A model generated the notes under the pieces. It did no database searches. It was not told the origin of the DNA and saw only the letters and a list, made by a program, of their open reading frames with translations. A stretch of 64,000 bases of DNA from Hirudinaria manillensis. Lineage: Eukaryota; Annelida; Clitellata; Hirudinida; Hirudinidae. The position numbers and the translations under genes are program-made. The DNA lies in contig CM067528.1 in NCBI GenBank assembly GCA_034509925.1, positions 5,663,501-5,727,500 of the forward strand. Direction: 5' to 3'. Shown here in pieces: positions 13,506 through 24,315 of this stretch (position 1 is the stretch's first letter; each line of letters starts with the position of its first letter).

Positions 13506-16500
13506 GTAACAATAATAATAACAATAATAACAATAATAATAATAATAATAATAATGATAATAATAATAATAATAATAATAATAACAGTAACAATAATAAT
13601 AACAATAATAATAATAATAATAATAATAAATTTTGAATATAACCAATTACTTAGAAAACTATTGCCCTTAACAATCAAAAACATCGAAAACAACTCATAA
13701 CCTCTCTATTGATAGCAAATGTTTTATTGGTGCTCTTGGACATGTCAAAGTCAGAGTCTGACATCTGCTTGTTCAGTCGATGGTCATCGTGCGAGACGCT
13801 CCTGAAACTTTTAAAAGACGAACAATTAATTTTAAATAAACGTAAATTTCAACGAAAACTCAAAAAAAAAGTACGAATCAGTACACGATGGTCGAGGAGG
13901 AGAGTCCATTTTTCTGCATCCTGACTTTGGAAATTCCTTGCCTGAGCTTCATTCTTTGCTGGTTCTGCTGCTCAGTCGCCAAGTATGCCATGATGTGCTG
14001 CCTTCCCTTGACGACGACCTGCGTACGTCGATCGTCAACGTCTATCGGACTCCGCGTCGATCGAACTTCGATCGCCACTCACGTGCTGGGGAGGAACTAC
14101 GAGCGGATTGTTGCAGACGTTCAGGTCGTCCAGGGTGGTCACCAGGTGCAACTCCAAAGGAATCTTCGATATTCTGTTCACGGACACGTCCAACTTAACC
14201 AGGTGCAAACTCGCAAGAACTGAAAGAGAACGATCATGATTATGATTACGAAGAAACAAATAAACAAACAAACAAACATCAATAGCAAGCTTTGTTCTAA
14301 TTTCCTGCAAAGCTTCAACAACTGCGATATGATCTTTAGCATTGATATTAGAAACGATAATCTTAAAGCAAATAATCAGATGATACGAGCCTGGATTGAG
14401 AGAGGTGAGTCTGTTGTGATGGAGGTTGAGATGCCTCAGGGAATGCAGTTTTCCGACGGTGTCTGGGAGTTCAGACAACAAATTCCTGCTGAGGTTCTAC
14501 AAGCGGACATAATGTCAACGCAGGATTTCATTAAAATCCATCATCCATTCTAAGGAGTTCATTAATTTTATATAAATTTATATAAATTAAAAATAAAATA
14601 AAAAATATAACTTATTTAAATTATATAAATTATTTAATTAATTCAGTAAAATTAATTTGTTCATTAAAATTAATTTACCATCTCCATGAGTTTCTCAAGG
14701 AGGCCAATATCCTTGGGCATCGACGAAATTTTGTTGCTAGAAAGATTCAACACTTCGAGACATTGAAAGTGACAGGCATAGGCAGGAAAAACAGTCAAGA
14801 GATTGTGACTGAAATGTTTAAGAAACAAACTTTCCATTAATATTTAAATAAAAAAATATACAAATATAAAAAAAAATTATTTACAGTATAAATAGCATAT
14901 ATATAAATAGCATATATGTTGGCTTGAGGAAAGTTATTGATAAATTTTGCTTTTTGTTAAAAGATACAAAACTCCCATTTATTAACAAATTTTTTTTCTT
15001 AATTTCTAGAATTAACTAATATTTTACACAAAGGATTTACACAATTAAATTAAGCTTGAAGATGCTTCATAAAAATAAGTTTATCTGTCACAACAGGACG
15101 TGAATTCAAATCATTCAATAGTTATTGCATTCACGCATTAACTAACTTGACATTTATAACGTTTTATTAACTCAAACATCAAGTTTAAGCAACTTCACCG
15201 CATGGAATTTTAAGGGAATGAAGGAAAATAAATTGGAAATTCCAGGTTAAATCAGTTTAATGTAATGCTACCTGAGATCAAGGACAACCAGATGTTTGAA
15301 GGTCGACACGGAAGAAGGAATGGATCTGATGAGATTGTGCCGACAATCCAGATGTTCCAGAGATAGGAAATTGAATAGGAAGTAGGGCAGGTCATTGAGC
15401 GTATTTCTTGACAAATCTGAGATAAAAGTTGGATAGTAAACAAATAAAAAAGAAAATAATTTCTTTTTATAATCTCTGGATTCAGTAGTTGAAGTGAATG
15501 TTAGTCAATTTCAATGACAATACAAAAAAAAATCAAAATGCCTTTTAGTTTTAACAAATAAACTTATGTAATGATCAAAATTATCACTTAAATCCTTGCT
15601 ATCTTAACTTGTAATACTGTGATTTCAAGTTAAATAATTTGCCATTATAAAACATTTATTTGCATTAATTAAAAATAGAGTTCAAAGATCAGATTTTAGG
15701 ATACTAAATCAAACAAGATGTAACATAAAAATAAATCTTTTAAGGAAAGTTGTAACTTTAAAAAGAATGTTGTAGCTGTCAAGTTGAATATTTCAGAGTT
15801 AATTGTGACAGGACATGATTGATGAGTTACTCATGAGTTACACTTAACACAAAATTGTTAATATTAATATAATCGTTAAAATTCATGAACATTTTAAATA
15901 AATATAAATATTTTTTAAAAATTTTAAAATACGGAACAATCAAAATTTTAGTTTTAACATCACTAAATCACCATTCACTGGTTTAAGCACCAAACATACC
16001 AACACAAACTTATGCCAATTAACTTGTTAAGCCCATCATGCTACTTATGAAAATAATTACAACTTAATTCAGCCACTCAAAATCCCTTCCTAGTTTCGGC
16101 TAATCGAAAGTTTTTTGTTTGATAAAAACATGCAAAAAATTAATTGAAAGGCCAATCAAGCGAGGCGTCTATGATCACGATAATGAATCCTTTGAACAAT
16201 ATATAATGAAGAAGATAAGGATAAGTAGTTCTTAGTATTTATTTTAATGATAATTTAATTTATATTCATAATTTTCTTGACAAGAAACAATAGTGTATCT
16301 GCAAAACCAACCTTTGGCATGCAAACACAAACTTTGGACACTCCAAAAAAAAGTCAAAATATCATAGCATTGTTTAACCAATGACAGTCTACATACGTAG
16401 ATTGTAGTCATCTTAATTAGTTTATCTATCCAATTTTATGTGCCATCAACATTTTCAAATGCAGAAGCTGACAAAATATAAATCCTTATAAAGCAAAATT

Positions 16501-16953
16501 ATACATAAGTAAATAATTATACGTGACAAAGTACTGTATGTAATATACTAATAAGTATATAATATACTGGTTATGGTATAAAATGAATCATTATTGAATT
16601 TATGACCAATGTCTGTTTTTTTCGAGAAAAGTTAATCTTCTAGAAGAAAATACAAATCGTCATGACCAGACTACTTTATCAAATCATCATTTCGTTTTCT
16701 CAAGGTACCACAATATACCAAATGTCAAAAAAAATGTTGTTTAACAAATAATTGTGGTAAACCAAAACTCACCGACGAAATAGAGATCCGACAAATCGTA
16801 ATTAATAATTGATGCAGGTAAGTCTGAGAGCTTTTTTGCACCAAGAAGGAGTTCCCCTGTATGTTGAGAGTCATCTAAAATTTTTTCGATGCTTTTAGAC
16901 ACCGCCACAGGATTCTCATGAGAGAGCTCATGTACACGTTTTGAGTAATCCAT
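9655..16953 (-). CDS. LRCH: LRCH protein: leucine-rich repeats and calponin-homology domain
   Basis: Cytoskeleton-linked scaffold family. Exons (minus): 16953-16773, 15416-15272, 14808-14679, 14496-14391, 14219-14083, 14018-13885, 13801-13702, 13194-12970, 12897-12746, 12554-12503, 12432-12337, 12245-12221, 12122-11989, 11807-11481, 11343-11269, 9768-9655. Total 2133 nt, 710 aa; all phases close. Exons 1-5 carry leucine-rich repeats (LDCRHNLIRSIPSS, LEVLNLSSNKISSMPKDIG, LRHLNLHHNRLTSL, LVKLDVSVNRISKIPLEL). Exon 6 gives the conserved VVVKGRQHIMAYLATEQQ after PPQH. The linker is low-complexity and acidic, then a charged helix (EFYKRYSNLVSRRKQEAAKI). The CH domain is split over exons 14-16: SLKDGILLCELANQILPNSV, KCRKNVEHFFNVCRRLGL, DVLECQNLGAVSDTVLLLV. 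Intron 4 is GC-AG. The 5' edge of exon 14 is the least certain boundary. Which vertebrate paralogue it matches cannot be decided. Confidence 0.92.
10236..10481 (-). CDS. LRCH: Alternative last exon of LRCH with a hydrophobic C-terminal tail
   Basis: After exon 15 (ending GLSQ, phase 0) a good acceptor (TTCCTTGCAG) opens an 82-codon frame in the same phase, starting EDVLTWQNLLEADLLGKGG. It ends in a hydrophobic stretch, HAIAIFCILFFLSTCLSLHW, just before the stop. I see no usable donor inside, so it would be a terminal exon competing with 9768-9655. Using it gives a 754-aa protein that lacks the last CH-domain helix and has a possible tail anchor or membrane segment. Some LRCH members are described as membrane proteins, which makes this plausible; its use is inferred. 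Confidence 0.6.
   Translation of the reverse strand, partial: EDVLTWQNLLEADLLGKGGPKSRRTFGPSRPETRKSIKNVYDASVEDRSSVPSTLDHAIAIFCILFFLSTCLSLHWYPLPS
11029..11154. repeat. (ATT)n microsatellite in an LRCH intron
   Basis: Long TTA/ATT run between LRCH exon 15 and the alternative last exon. The poly-Leu frame on the plus strand is a repeat artefact. Confidence 0.95.
11608..11715 (-). repeat. In-frame tandem repeat within LRCH exon 14
   Basis: About 2.7 imperfect copies of a 34-41 bp unit. On the coding strand each copy contains AATGCACA followed by a TCTCAAAACC or TCTCGAAACC core and then CATGCATTC. Translated, it gives NAQYLETHAFINAQVLKTL. The last copy runs into the first helix of the CH domain. 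Confidence 0.65.
13400..13629. repeat. (AAT)n microsatellite in an LRCH intron
   Basis: About 230 bp of AAT triplets with regularly placed AAC, GAT and CAGTAACA interruptions; one interrupted block is present twice, so part of the array seems internally duplicated. It sits between LRCH exons 8 and 7. Confidence 0.95.
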
Positions 16954-18362
16954 TAAATCTAAGATAGCGAACGCGGACCCATAACGAAATTCCCCTGCTT
17001 AGAATTGAATCTAAAAGTGAACTCGTATGTAAAGTAAAGTATATGTAACTGTATGCAGACATCAACCCATTTTGTAAATCGTCATTATTTGAATAAAAAA
17101 TTTAATACATAATAATTTTAAAATTAAAAAGTTTAATTTGGAGGTGGGTCCAGAAATGAAATAAATACTTTAGAAATACATCTCATCTGCATTATGCACG
17201 GATGGACCTACTCATCTTAAGCAACATTTGCAGTCACAATGAATCATCTCCTCGAATCCTTCACATCGAAGACGAATGCTGGCGAACACCACGAGGGTCA
17301 AATTTGCCCATTGCTCGATGCGGAGCACCATGGGCCACCGAAATTTCCTTTTATTTCCAGTGATGTCGATCGCATGTTGCCCAAACCAAATTTTCTGAAA
17401 TAACTATCTCAATCTGGATATGCGAGCAACACCTCGCGGACGAAATGCCGCCGGCGCATCTCAAGGCTTCTCAAACTCACCGCGCTTATTGCATAAACGA
17501 ATGCAATCTTAACGGATATTGCCGAAGAGCAGAACTGCAAGATAAATTTTTAACCATGACAAAGGAATACAAACTAAGCCATCTAGTCATAATATATCCA
17601 CCCTACAAAATAATGCCAAAATTCTCTGATATTCATGATGACTCATTACATACCCCCTCTAGATAACCTAATGATTAAAAACAAACTACAACGAGTAAGA
17701 TAAGGTGATGAAATGAGTTAACAACGAGAGTGGATGAAATTCAATGAACTTGATGAATTACAATAGCAATATATTGGAAATTAATGAAAAAGCTGAAAAA
17801 AATTACATTGTAGAACGATTGCACGAACTGTTACGAATGAATGAATAAAAAAAAGCATCCACATCTTCTCAAACCAATAACTGGCAATAACGAGAAATAA
17901 CTTAACAAGCAGTCGAACCTTAGTAATCCACAATAATAAAGTTCTCATGAAAACATTTGGAAGCACATTGAAAATATTTCTCAAAAAATATTAGTGGACA
18001 ATGACATTGTCAAATGACAATTTCTACATCTTCAAACAATAGACTAGCACAACTTCAAAGCATTTCGATTTATTCATCTTCTTTGCAAGTGAGATTTTCA
18101 AAAAAGCAACTGCAAACAGATTTCCAAACACAAAATCATTCCCTCTCTCTGTATATTTGGTCAAAACAATCTTTCATGTAGGCAAACTGGAAATTATATG
18201 GCAACTTTAATCAACTCTTGTTTAATGTAAATAAAATCGTTATAATATAATATAACTGAATGCAGTGAAACCTAATAATATGCACTCAATATTGTCACAA
18301 TCAGAGTCAGCTATTATAATACATTAAAATGTATTACTAATTAAATGTTATTAAATATTAAT
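16954..18362. other. Interval between LRCH 5' end and SNX27 3' end
   Basis: Should contain the LRCH promoter and 5' UTR and the SNX27 3' UTR. The stretch 17220-17520 is less AT-rich and holds a short plus-strand ORF, listed separately. The rest is AT-rich with no recognised feature. Confidence 0.6.
17239..17403 (+). CDS. Short ORF of unknown significance upstream of LRCH
   Basis: A 54-codon ATG-to-stop frame in a patch richer in GC than its surroundings, 285 bp upstream of the LRCH start and divergent from it. It begins MNHLLESFTSKTNAGEHHEG and ends KPNFLK. I recognise no domain. It could be a first exon of an unseen plus-strand gene, a micropeptide from a divergent promoter, or chance. Confidence 0.2.
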   Translation: MNHLLESFTSKTNAGEHHEGQICPLLDAEHHGPPKFPFISSDVDRMLPKPNFLK

Positions 18363-20606
18363 CTAAAATAGACTAACGAAACAAGTGCAAATTCTTATCG
18401 TTCTCGGCTTCTTTCCTTCCTTTTGATGCTCGAAACTGAACGAAATGCCTTCCTCGTCACCGCTGTAGTTTTTGATGTCCTTCCATGAAAATTCTATCAC
18501 CTGAGACTGTTCAGTTCTACTTTGTATTTTGAGAATGTACTTTTATATGCACCTCATTAAGACTTACTTCAGGCAAACCTTCGTAGGAACATGCTTGCAA
18601 TTTAAAGCATTCATGGGATACTATGGAAATAACGTGACCTCCTTTCCTAGAATCACAAGCACAGTGAGGAAAAACAATTTCTCCATAGCCATTCCTTTGT
18701 TGGAGTTGCTTGATCAACTAGAGTTGATTAGAGCAAAGTTTTGCATTGATATCAATTGATTATGTGGCCTTTTGCATATTACAAGTGTTTCTAGTTATAA
18801 ATATCTTTTTACCTCTTCCTTCTTATCTGTTTCTTGAGCGTGTTTTAATTCCTGCAACTCCTCCTTGTTCAGATGGATTAATCCATCATTCACATCTTTC
18901 AGGGCCTAGATTTCCAATCATCTCATCGTTACTAACTCACCAATTTAAATAAATAAATAAACCTTACTTGGTGGTAAATAAGGGAAAGAATGGTAGGATT
19001 GGTAATGAGTGAAAGCTCAAGGGTGGGAGAAAATATGAACTTTCTCACACAAATGCACGTGGACACGTAGGTGTTGTAGTTATGAATGTACATGCTGTGG
19101 GGCAGTTCTAAAGAGTGCAGCTTTCGGTCTGTTACAAAGAATACAAAAGACACATCAGAAGGCACTTCAAAATTGTTACTAAAATTAAAGTCACCTACAA
19201 AAGTAATTTTCTTCTATCTCAAACAAAGCAAAATATTTTGAAACTTCTGGTGTCCATGACAACTTCTTTGTCACCATCTGCAATTATTGTAAAAGCCTAA
19301 GAAATGAGAAAGACAAGTATGCCATTAAGCACAACATTTAGATATAACCTTATAAACTTCTTCAGTATTGCTGTTTTTCTGAATCATAATGGTCAACAAA
19401 CTGCTATCTGGCATGAGGATTTTCAGTGAAACATCATCTTCACCATGCTTTAAAAATGAATTGTTTAATGCATTAAGATAGTAAAATTTGTAGGTCAAGC
19501 CAAGCTAAGTTTCAAGAGGATAAGCCACAAATGGTTCTCACGGAGCTGGAAAGAGTCAAAAATTCCTGCATGATGTCTGATTCCCCAATGACCTTAACTG
19601 AGCACACTATGGTGAAATATAAAAACATGAATGCCATTCATATCAAAAGATATGAAGTAACCTATAAGTGAAACCTTTTTCCAGATATTGTTCAAGACCT
19701 CTTCTCCTTGTGTCCAATTGTTGATCTGAAAGTTGAAATGGCCATTTGCTAGGGAACTTGGGAAAGTTGAAGTCCTGGAAATGCTGTTTCAAATGAGAGT
19801 GAAGTGCTGCAAACTCTCTGTATCTCTTCGAGCAAAGATGGCGTCCCGCTAAATAGATGTTGTACACCTGAAATAAATAAAATAATCTAGTGTTTGTCTC
19901 AATCAAAAACCAATCAAGAATCAAGCAGCTTTTAAGAAATCCCACAATGAATTTCTCTTTGGCCTTTTCTTGAAGATGATAATCAAGAATACTGATAGGC
20001 AAGGATTTGATCTCGGAGTAGTCATTTGCAGAAGACGAAGTATCTTCACTGGCATCTGAATCCTCGAGAAAAGTGTGATGTGAAGTTGATATCACTAAAA
20101 TAGAAATAAACACTAAAACTATTTGATTGAAAAATGGATGATCTGATCCTACCAGTAAGAACTAAAGTATCTCCTCCAGATCTTATAAGATCCACAACCT
20201 GCTTGTGTGTGGCTCCTTCCACATTGATTCCATTGCTGTTATTTCAAATAAAATGCTAACAAAGTGACCATTTTTGTGGATATAATTCTAGAATTAATCA
20301 AACAAGAAGAACATTGAAATGAAGCCTGTAAATCCATCACTGAACTTACACTTCAAGTATTTTATCCCCTTTCCTAATTCCGGATTTTTGCGCTGCGCCA
20401 CCATCTAGAACGGCGCTTATTTGCTGCATCGGACCATACAATTCGCCATTTATGCTCCTCAACTGACCACCCTCACCTACCTGCCCCCTAACATTAAATC
20501 CAAATCCTGTGTCGGATTTCGTTATGACTACCACTCGTGGGCCGAGAAACGGATCTATATTCTGAGACAAATGGTGCGATGTATTCTCTGCGTCGCTCAT
20601 TTCCAC
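18363..20606 (-). CDS. SNX27: Sorting nexin 27
   Basis: Endosomal adaptor that links PDZ-ligand cargo to retromer for recycling to the plasma membrane. Eleven exons (minus): 20606-20350, 20235-20153, 20094-19946, 19867-19675, 19606-19542, 19447-19349, 19277-19199, 19128-18968, 18905-18813, 18717-18568, 18500-18363; 1467 nt, 488 aa, all phases close. [22 protein letters not shown] with the carboxylate-binding GFGF loop and the conserved [12 protein letters not shown] loop, closed by [42 protein letters not shown] with the RY/F phosphoinositide site, then [24 protein letters not shown]-like part: [58 protein letters not shown]. The C-terminus stops soon after KKPRTIRI and lacks the last roughly 20 residues of vertebrate SNX27. 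Confidence 0.96.
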
Positions 20607-21913
20607 TCAAGTCGTAAAAGAAAATCTTATCATCATCCGGCTACATCAAGCACGAAAAACATAATAGAATATTTGTGGTTGCTAATTGGTTATTCATAAA
20701 CACGCCCACACCAATATCATTTTTGGCGGCTTATATGCAGTACGCTTTTTACTGATTTTACACCTTTTTATCTTTTTATTTTAATTAACACTAAACAAAA
20801 TTAGAGATCATGGCATTCAACTTCACTAATTCCAGTATTGGGATTATATGGAGAAAACAAAAATAAATCATTCATTGACTTAATGTAAGAATTCTTGTAA
20901 AGCTCATATTTTTTCACGAATTAAATCAGTCCAGGGTGTCTTACCTCAAAGCTGGTCGGTGGCATATACAGGATTAAAAAGTTAGTTTTGGATGATGGGC
21001 GCAAACTTTACCTGAATGAAAGCATGATGACCACGTTCTTTGCTTCTCCAAAATAAAAATATACCACTCAAGGAGGTCATTGGCAGATATAGTATGTGAC
21101 ACTTGCACTCTGTGCTAAATCCTGGTTCCGCATTCGGAATATCATTTTTTCTACCTGTTGTAACTGAATTGAACTTCTATTGTAACAGGAACGTCACTTC
21201 AGCCACTTCCTGGGATTTCTCCCTTTCTGCCCTTTCCAAGTTACGTCACTATATAGTGTTATTTAAAAATCTGTTTTAGCTAAAAATTTATATATGTCTC
21301 ATTGAATGATTTATGGCGTGAAATGCAATCAAAAGTCATCAAAGGGATGTAATTTAGTGGGCAAGCTGAGAAGCAAGAAATAACAAATAAGGACATCAAG
21401 ACTTGGTTTGCTTCTCTTCCAGAGAAAAACTGAAATAACTATCAATTTACGTAAAATTTGCCCGTCCACGCCCTCAACCAATTTTAAAATCTAGATTCTT
21501 TAGTTGTTTTTTTGCTTCTATTTCCAGTGCGCAATTCTGAGTTGATTACTTATTAGTTAACGTTTTAAATATTTGAATAAATGTCAAGAAAATCGACATA
21601 TTTTGTCAAATTTGTTCTTTCAACAGTTCATTAGATTTTCGGAAACTGGAAAATTTTATTGCCCAAGATAGAAGCTTCAATGGTCGAATGAAATTAATCA
21701 GATAAATTGCTTAATTATACTTACTAATAATTTTAAAATTTTATTTACATATTGTTAAATATGGTAACAAAAGATAAAATTTAAAAAAAAATACTTTTAG
21801 GCATCTCACCTTAGGAAAGTAAAAGTGAATAGAATCAATAAGGTAAACTAATTTAGTAAACTAAGGCGGTATCATCTGTGCTGGAAGAATGGGTTAGGGC
21901 GATTACGAAATAA
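20607..21913. other. Divergent intergenic region between SNX27 and the PPxY gene
   Basis: Head-to-head interval that must hold the SNX27 promoter and at least the upstream part of the plus-strand PPxY gene. Upstream exons of that gene could be hidden here, but I found none with both a start and a matching donor phase. Confidence 0.5.
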
Positions 21914-23119
21914 ATGATGTTCTTTATGATATTTCTAAGATCTTATTACTTTAAAGTTTATTTGATCGCAGATCTTGTGTCCAAAAATTTTTCCACAACC
22001 ACCAAAAGTACGGATAACTCCAGAGTTTCAGTTTGGATACCTATTACCGTTATTTTATCATTAGCCATACTTTCGGCTGTGATGGTACTTTGCAGCCACA
22101 AATTTAGACGATTGTGTCGAAAGAACTTACCAAGCAACCAAGGTTTAGTTGAAATAATGACTTCAATTCAAAAATGATCTACTTTCATTGGAGGAAATTT
22201 AATTGGAAATGATTAAATTTGACTAAAATGGTATTACTTAAGTGAATTTTGATGTACCGTGTACTTTATTTCATTGTGATTGTCAGATAAATTGACTAAT
22301 TGAATAGAACAAAATTGGGTCATTTTATTTCAGCCATTACAGCAGACAACCAAGCAGTCCAAATGACCCTCAACATAAGCGATCGATCTGCTGTTCCAGA
22401 AACTCCACCTCCTGCATATGCTTCCCTCGAGAGGCAGTTCAGCTATGTCAGTCACATCAGTCAGAACAGTAGTCAAAGTTGGTTCGACTATTAATTCATA
22501 TAAATAATTGAAATAGAAATATTAAGAACATGTTGTATTTTATTATTATTGTATTTTCTAGTTGAGATTCCACCTGATTATGACGAAGTGTCTCAAATCA
22601 CGGCTACCTCATACCCCGATCAGGAATTAGCTCTGCAGGTTGCAAGGATAGCAAATGACAACAGAGCCTTCTGTAGATCGATATCTGCAGTAGAAAACAG
22701 GTGGATAATTTCATGCATATATTTCGAGTTCAATTTGTAATTTATTAATTAAATAACTTTATTTAAGTAGCCTTATTTGTAAAGTGTCTTATTTACCTAG
22801 GAGTCCGTCCAAAACACCGACGCCAGAAATTCACGTGTCTTCCTCAGATGTGATTTTGAACTCTCTTGCGGGTACTGATAATAGCACTGTGGAAGCTGGC
22901 TGTTCAATAGAGATGGACACCAGCATGCCAGATGTAATTAAGGAATCGTCGCAGAAGAACGAACAGCTGCAGAAACATAACATTTCTGGAGATTCGTTCG
23001 ACCAGAATGAAATCAACTTCGTTCAAGCTTTCTCCGCCTCGGAGGATTCTCGGTCCCTTCAAGAATTTTCTTCGACAAATTTGGCACAGAACGTTCTGCC
23101 TTCCTCTGAAACTCTTTGA
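21914..23119 (+). CDS. Single-pass membrane protein with two PPxY motifs, unrecognised
   Basis: Four exons with closing phases (1,1,2): 21914-22142, 22334-22477, 22562-22700, 22801-23119; 831 nt, 276 aa if the ATG at 21914 is the start. Exon 1 has a Thr/Ser-rich short outside segment, a transmembrane helix (VWIPITVILSLAILSAVMVL) and a basic cytoplasmic stop (KFRRLCRK). The tail has PPAY at about residues 102-105 and PPDY at 128-131, the motif bound by WW domains of Nedd4-type ubiquitin ligases, then a Ser/Thr/Asp-rich region ending SSETL. Architecture resembles membrane adaptors that recruit Nedd4 ligases, such as Commissureless or PRRG proteins, but I see no sequence match to any. A good acceptor at 21970-21971 (ATCGCAG) means exon 1 could be internal and the N-terminus longer. 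Confidence 0.7.
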
Positions 23120-24315
23120 TTAGATTTCGTTTTTCGGCATTGAATCCTTCGTTAAATGATGTCTGTGGCTAATTGTGAACATTCCCCTTTGCATATTATT
23201 CTTTATTTATTTATTAAGGCATGCATTTTGTAATTGTTTGATCATATTTTAAGGTGGTTACTCAGCATATTTGTGAATAAGTGCTTTGTAAATTTTGTTC
23301 TTTCAAAGGGATTGTGCTTTTGCTTAAGAATTCTATCTTCAATGAGATCTTTACAAGGCTTTTACTTGTGGTTTTATGGAATCTTCGGTTATAAAATATT
23401 GTTTTTAAAAAGTGCAATCATATCTCCTGATCTTTGACACTGATCAGCAATAATTTATGTGACATAATTTATTGCAATTTCTGCATAATAAGACTTAATT
23501 GTCTTCTTCTCATGTATTTGAGGCTGCTGACACCTGCTGAACTTGCCCCTTGAAATAGCAGGTTCCAATTGTTAGGTACTTGGATTGTTTCCTGGCAGTC
23601 AGTACTTTCTATACTTAATCATGGAAGTGGATTCATTTCTGGCTTTTGTAGGCTTTTCTTCTTCCATATTTCTTACCTCCTAGACATACCTTGTTATCTT
23701 AAATCTTGTTTGTTATTAGTTAAATACATTGAATATATGCATCAGGTAAAATAGCCTCTAGTTGGATTCAATTGCTTATTAAATACAAGAAGTTAAATAA
23801 ATACAAGAAGATTGTTGGGTGATTGGTGTCATCTGATGATCTTTGTTGCCTAAATTGTCGTAATTCATTCGCAAAAGTCAGTAGAAACCAGTTTAAAGTG
23901 GTCAAATGACTTTCGATTTACATGCGTTCAATTAGACACGAGCCTCTGAGAATGGAAACATGAGACAATATGACGCGCCCGACAGCTTTTGAGCTATAAG
24001 GGAAGTCAATAAAAAGTAAACCTCAGCACTTAAAGATTGGCAAAACAGGTCCTTCTTAAATTCTGAATCGTACGATTCAAAGTTCGTTTATCAATATTTA
24101 TTCACACTTATCAGTGCCATAAAAAAACCCCAAGTAAACAACAGGCACTCCTCCAACGTTCTCCAAAAAAAACAACTCGAGCAACAGCAAGCAGCTGCTT
24201 CTTCAACGAGAAACTTCCATCCAGCCCTATGCTCTTCAACTTCATTTTCCGAACATAGAACTAAAAATGCTGGCTATGAATCTGGCAAATAAGTAAAGGA
24301 TTTTAAATTGTTTTC
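23120..24315. other. Intergenic, nothing recognised
   Basis: Between two plus-strand genes. AT-rich, with open frames such as 23234-23437 that are hydrophobic and lack any domain. Expected to hold the 3' UTR of the PPxY gene and the channel promoter. Confidence 0.6.

Noticed and set aside
10953..13693. Poly-Leu, poly-Ile and poly-Tyr ORFs over ATT/AAT runs
   Set aside because: They arise from microsatellites inside LRCH introns and cross established exon boundaries.
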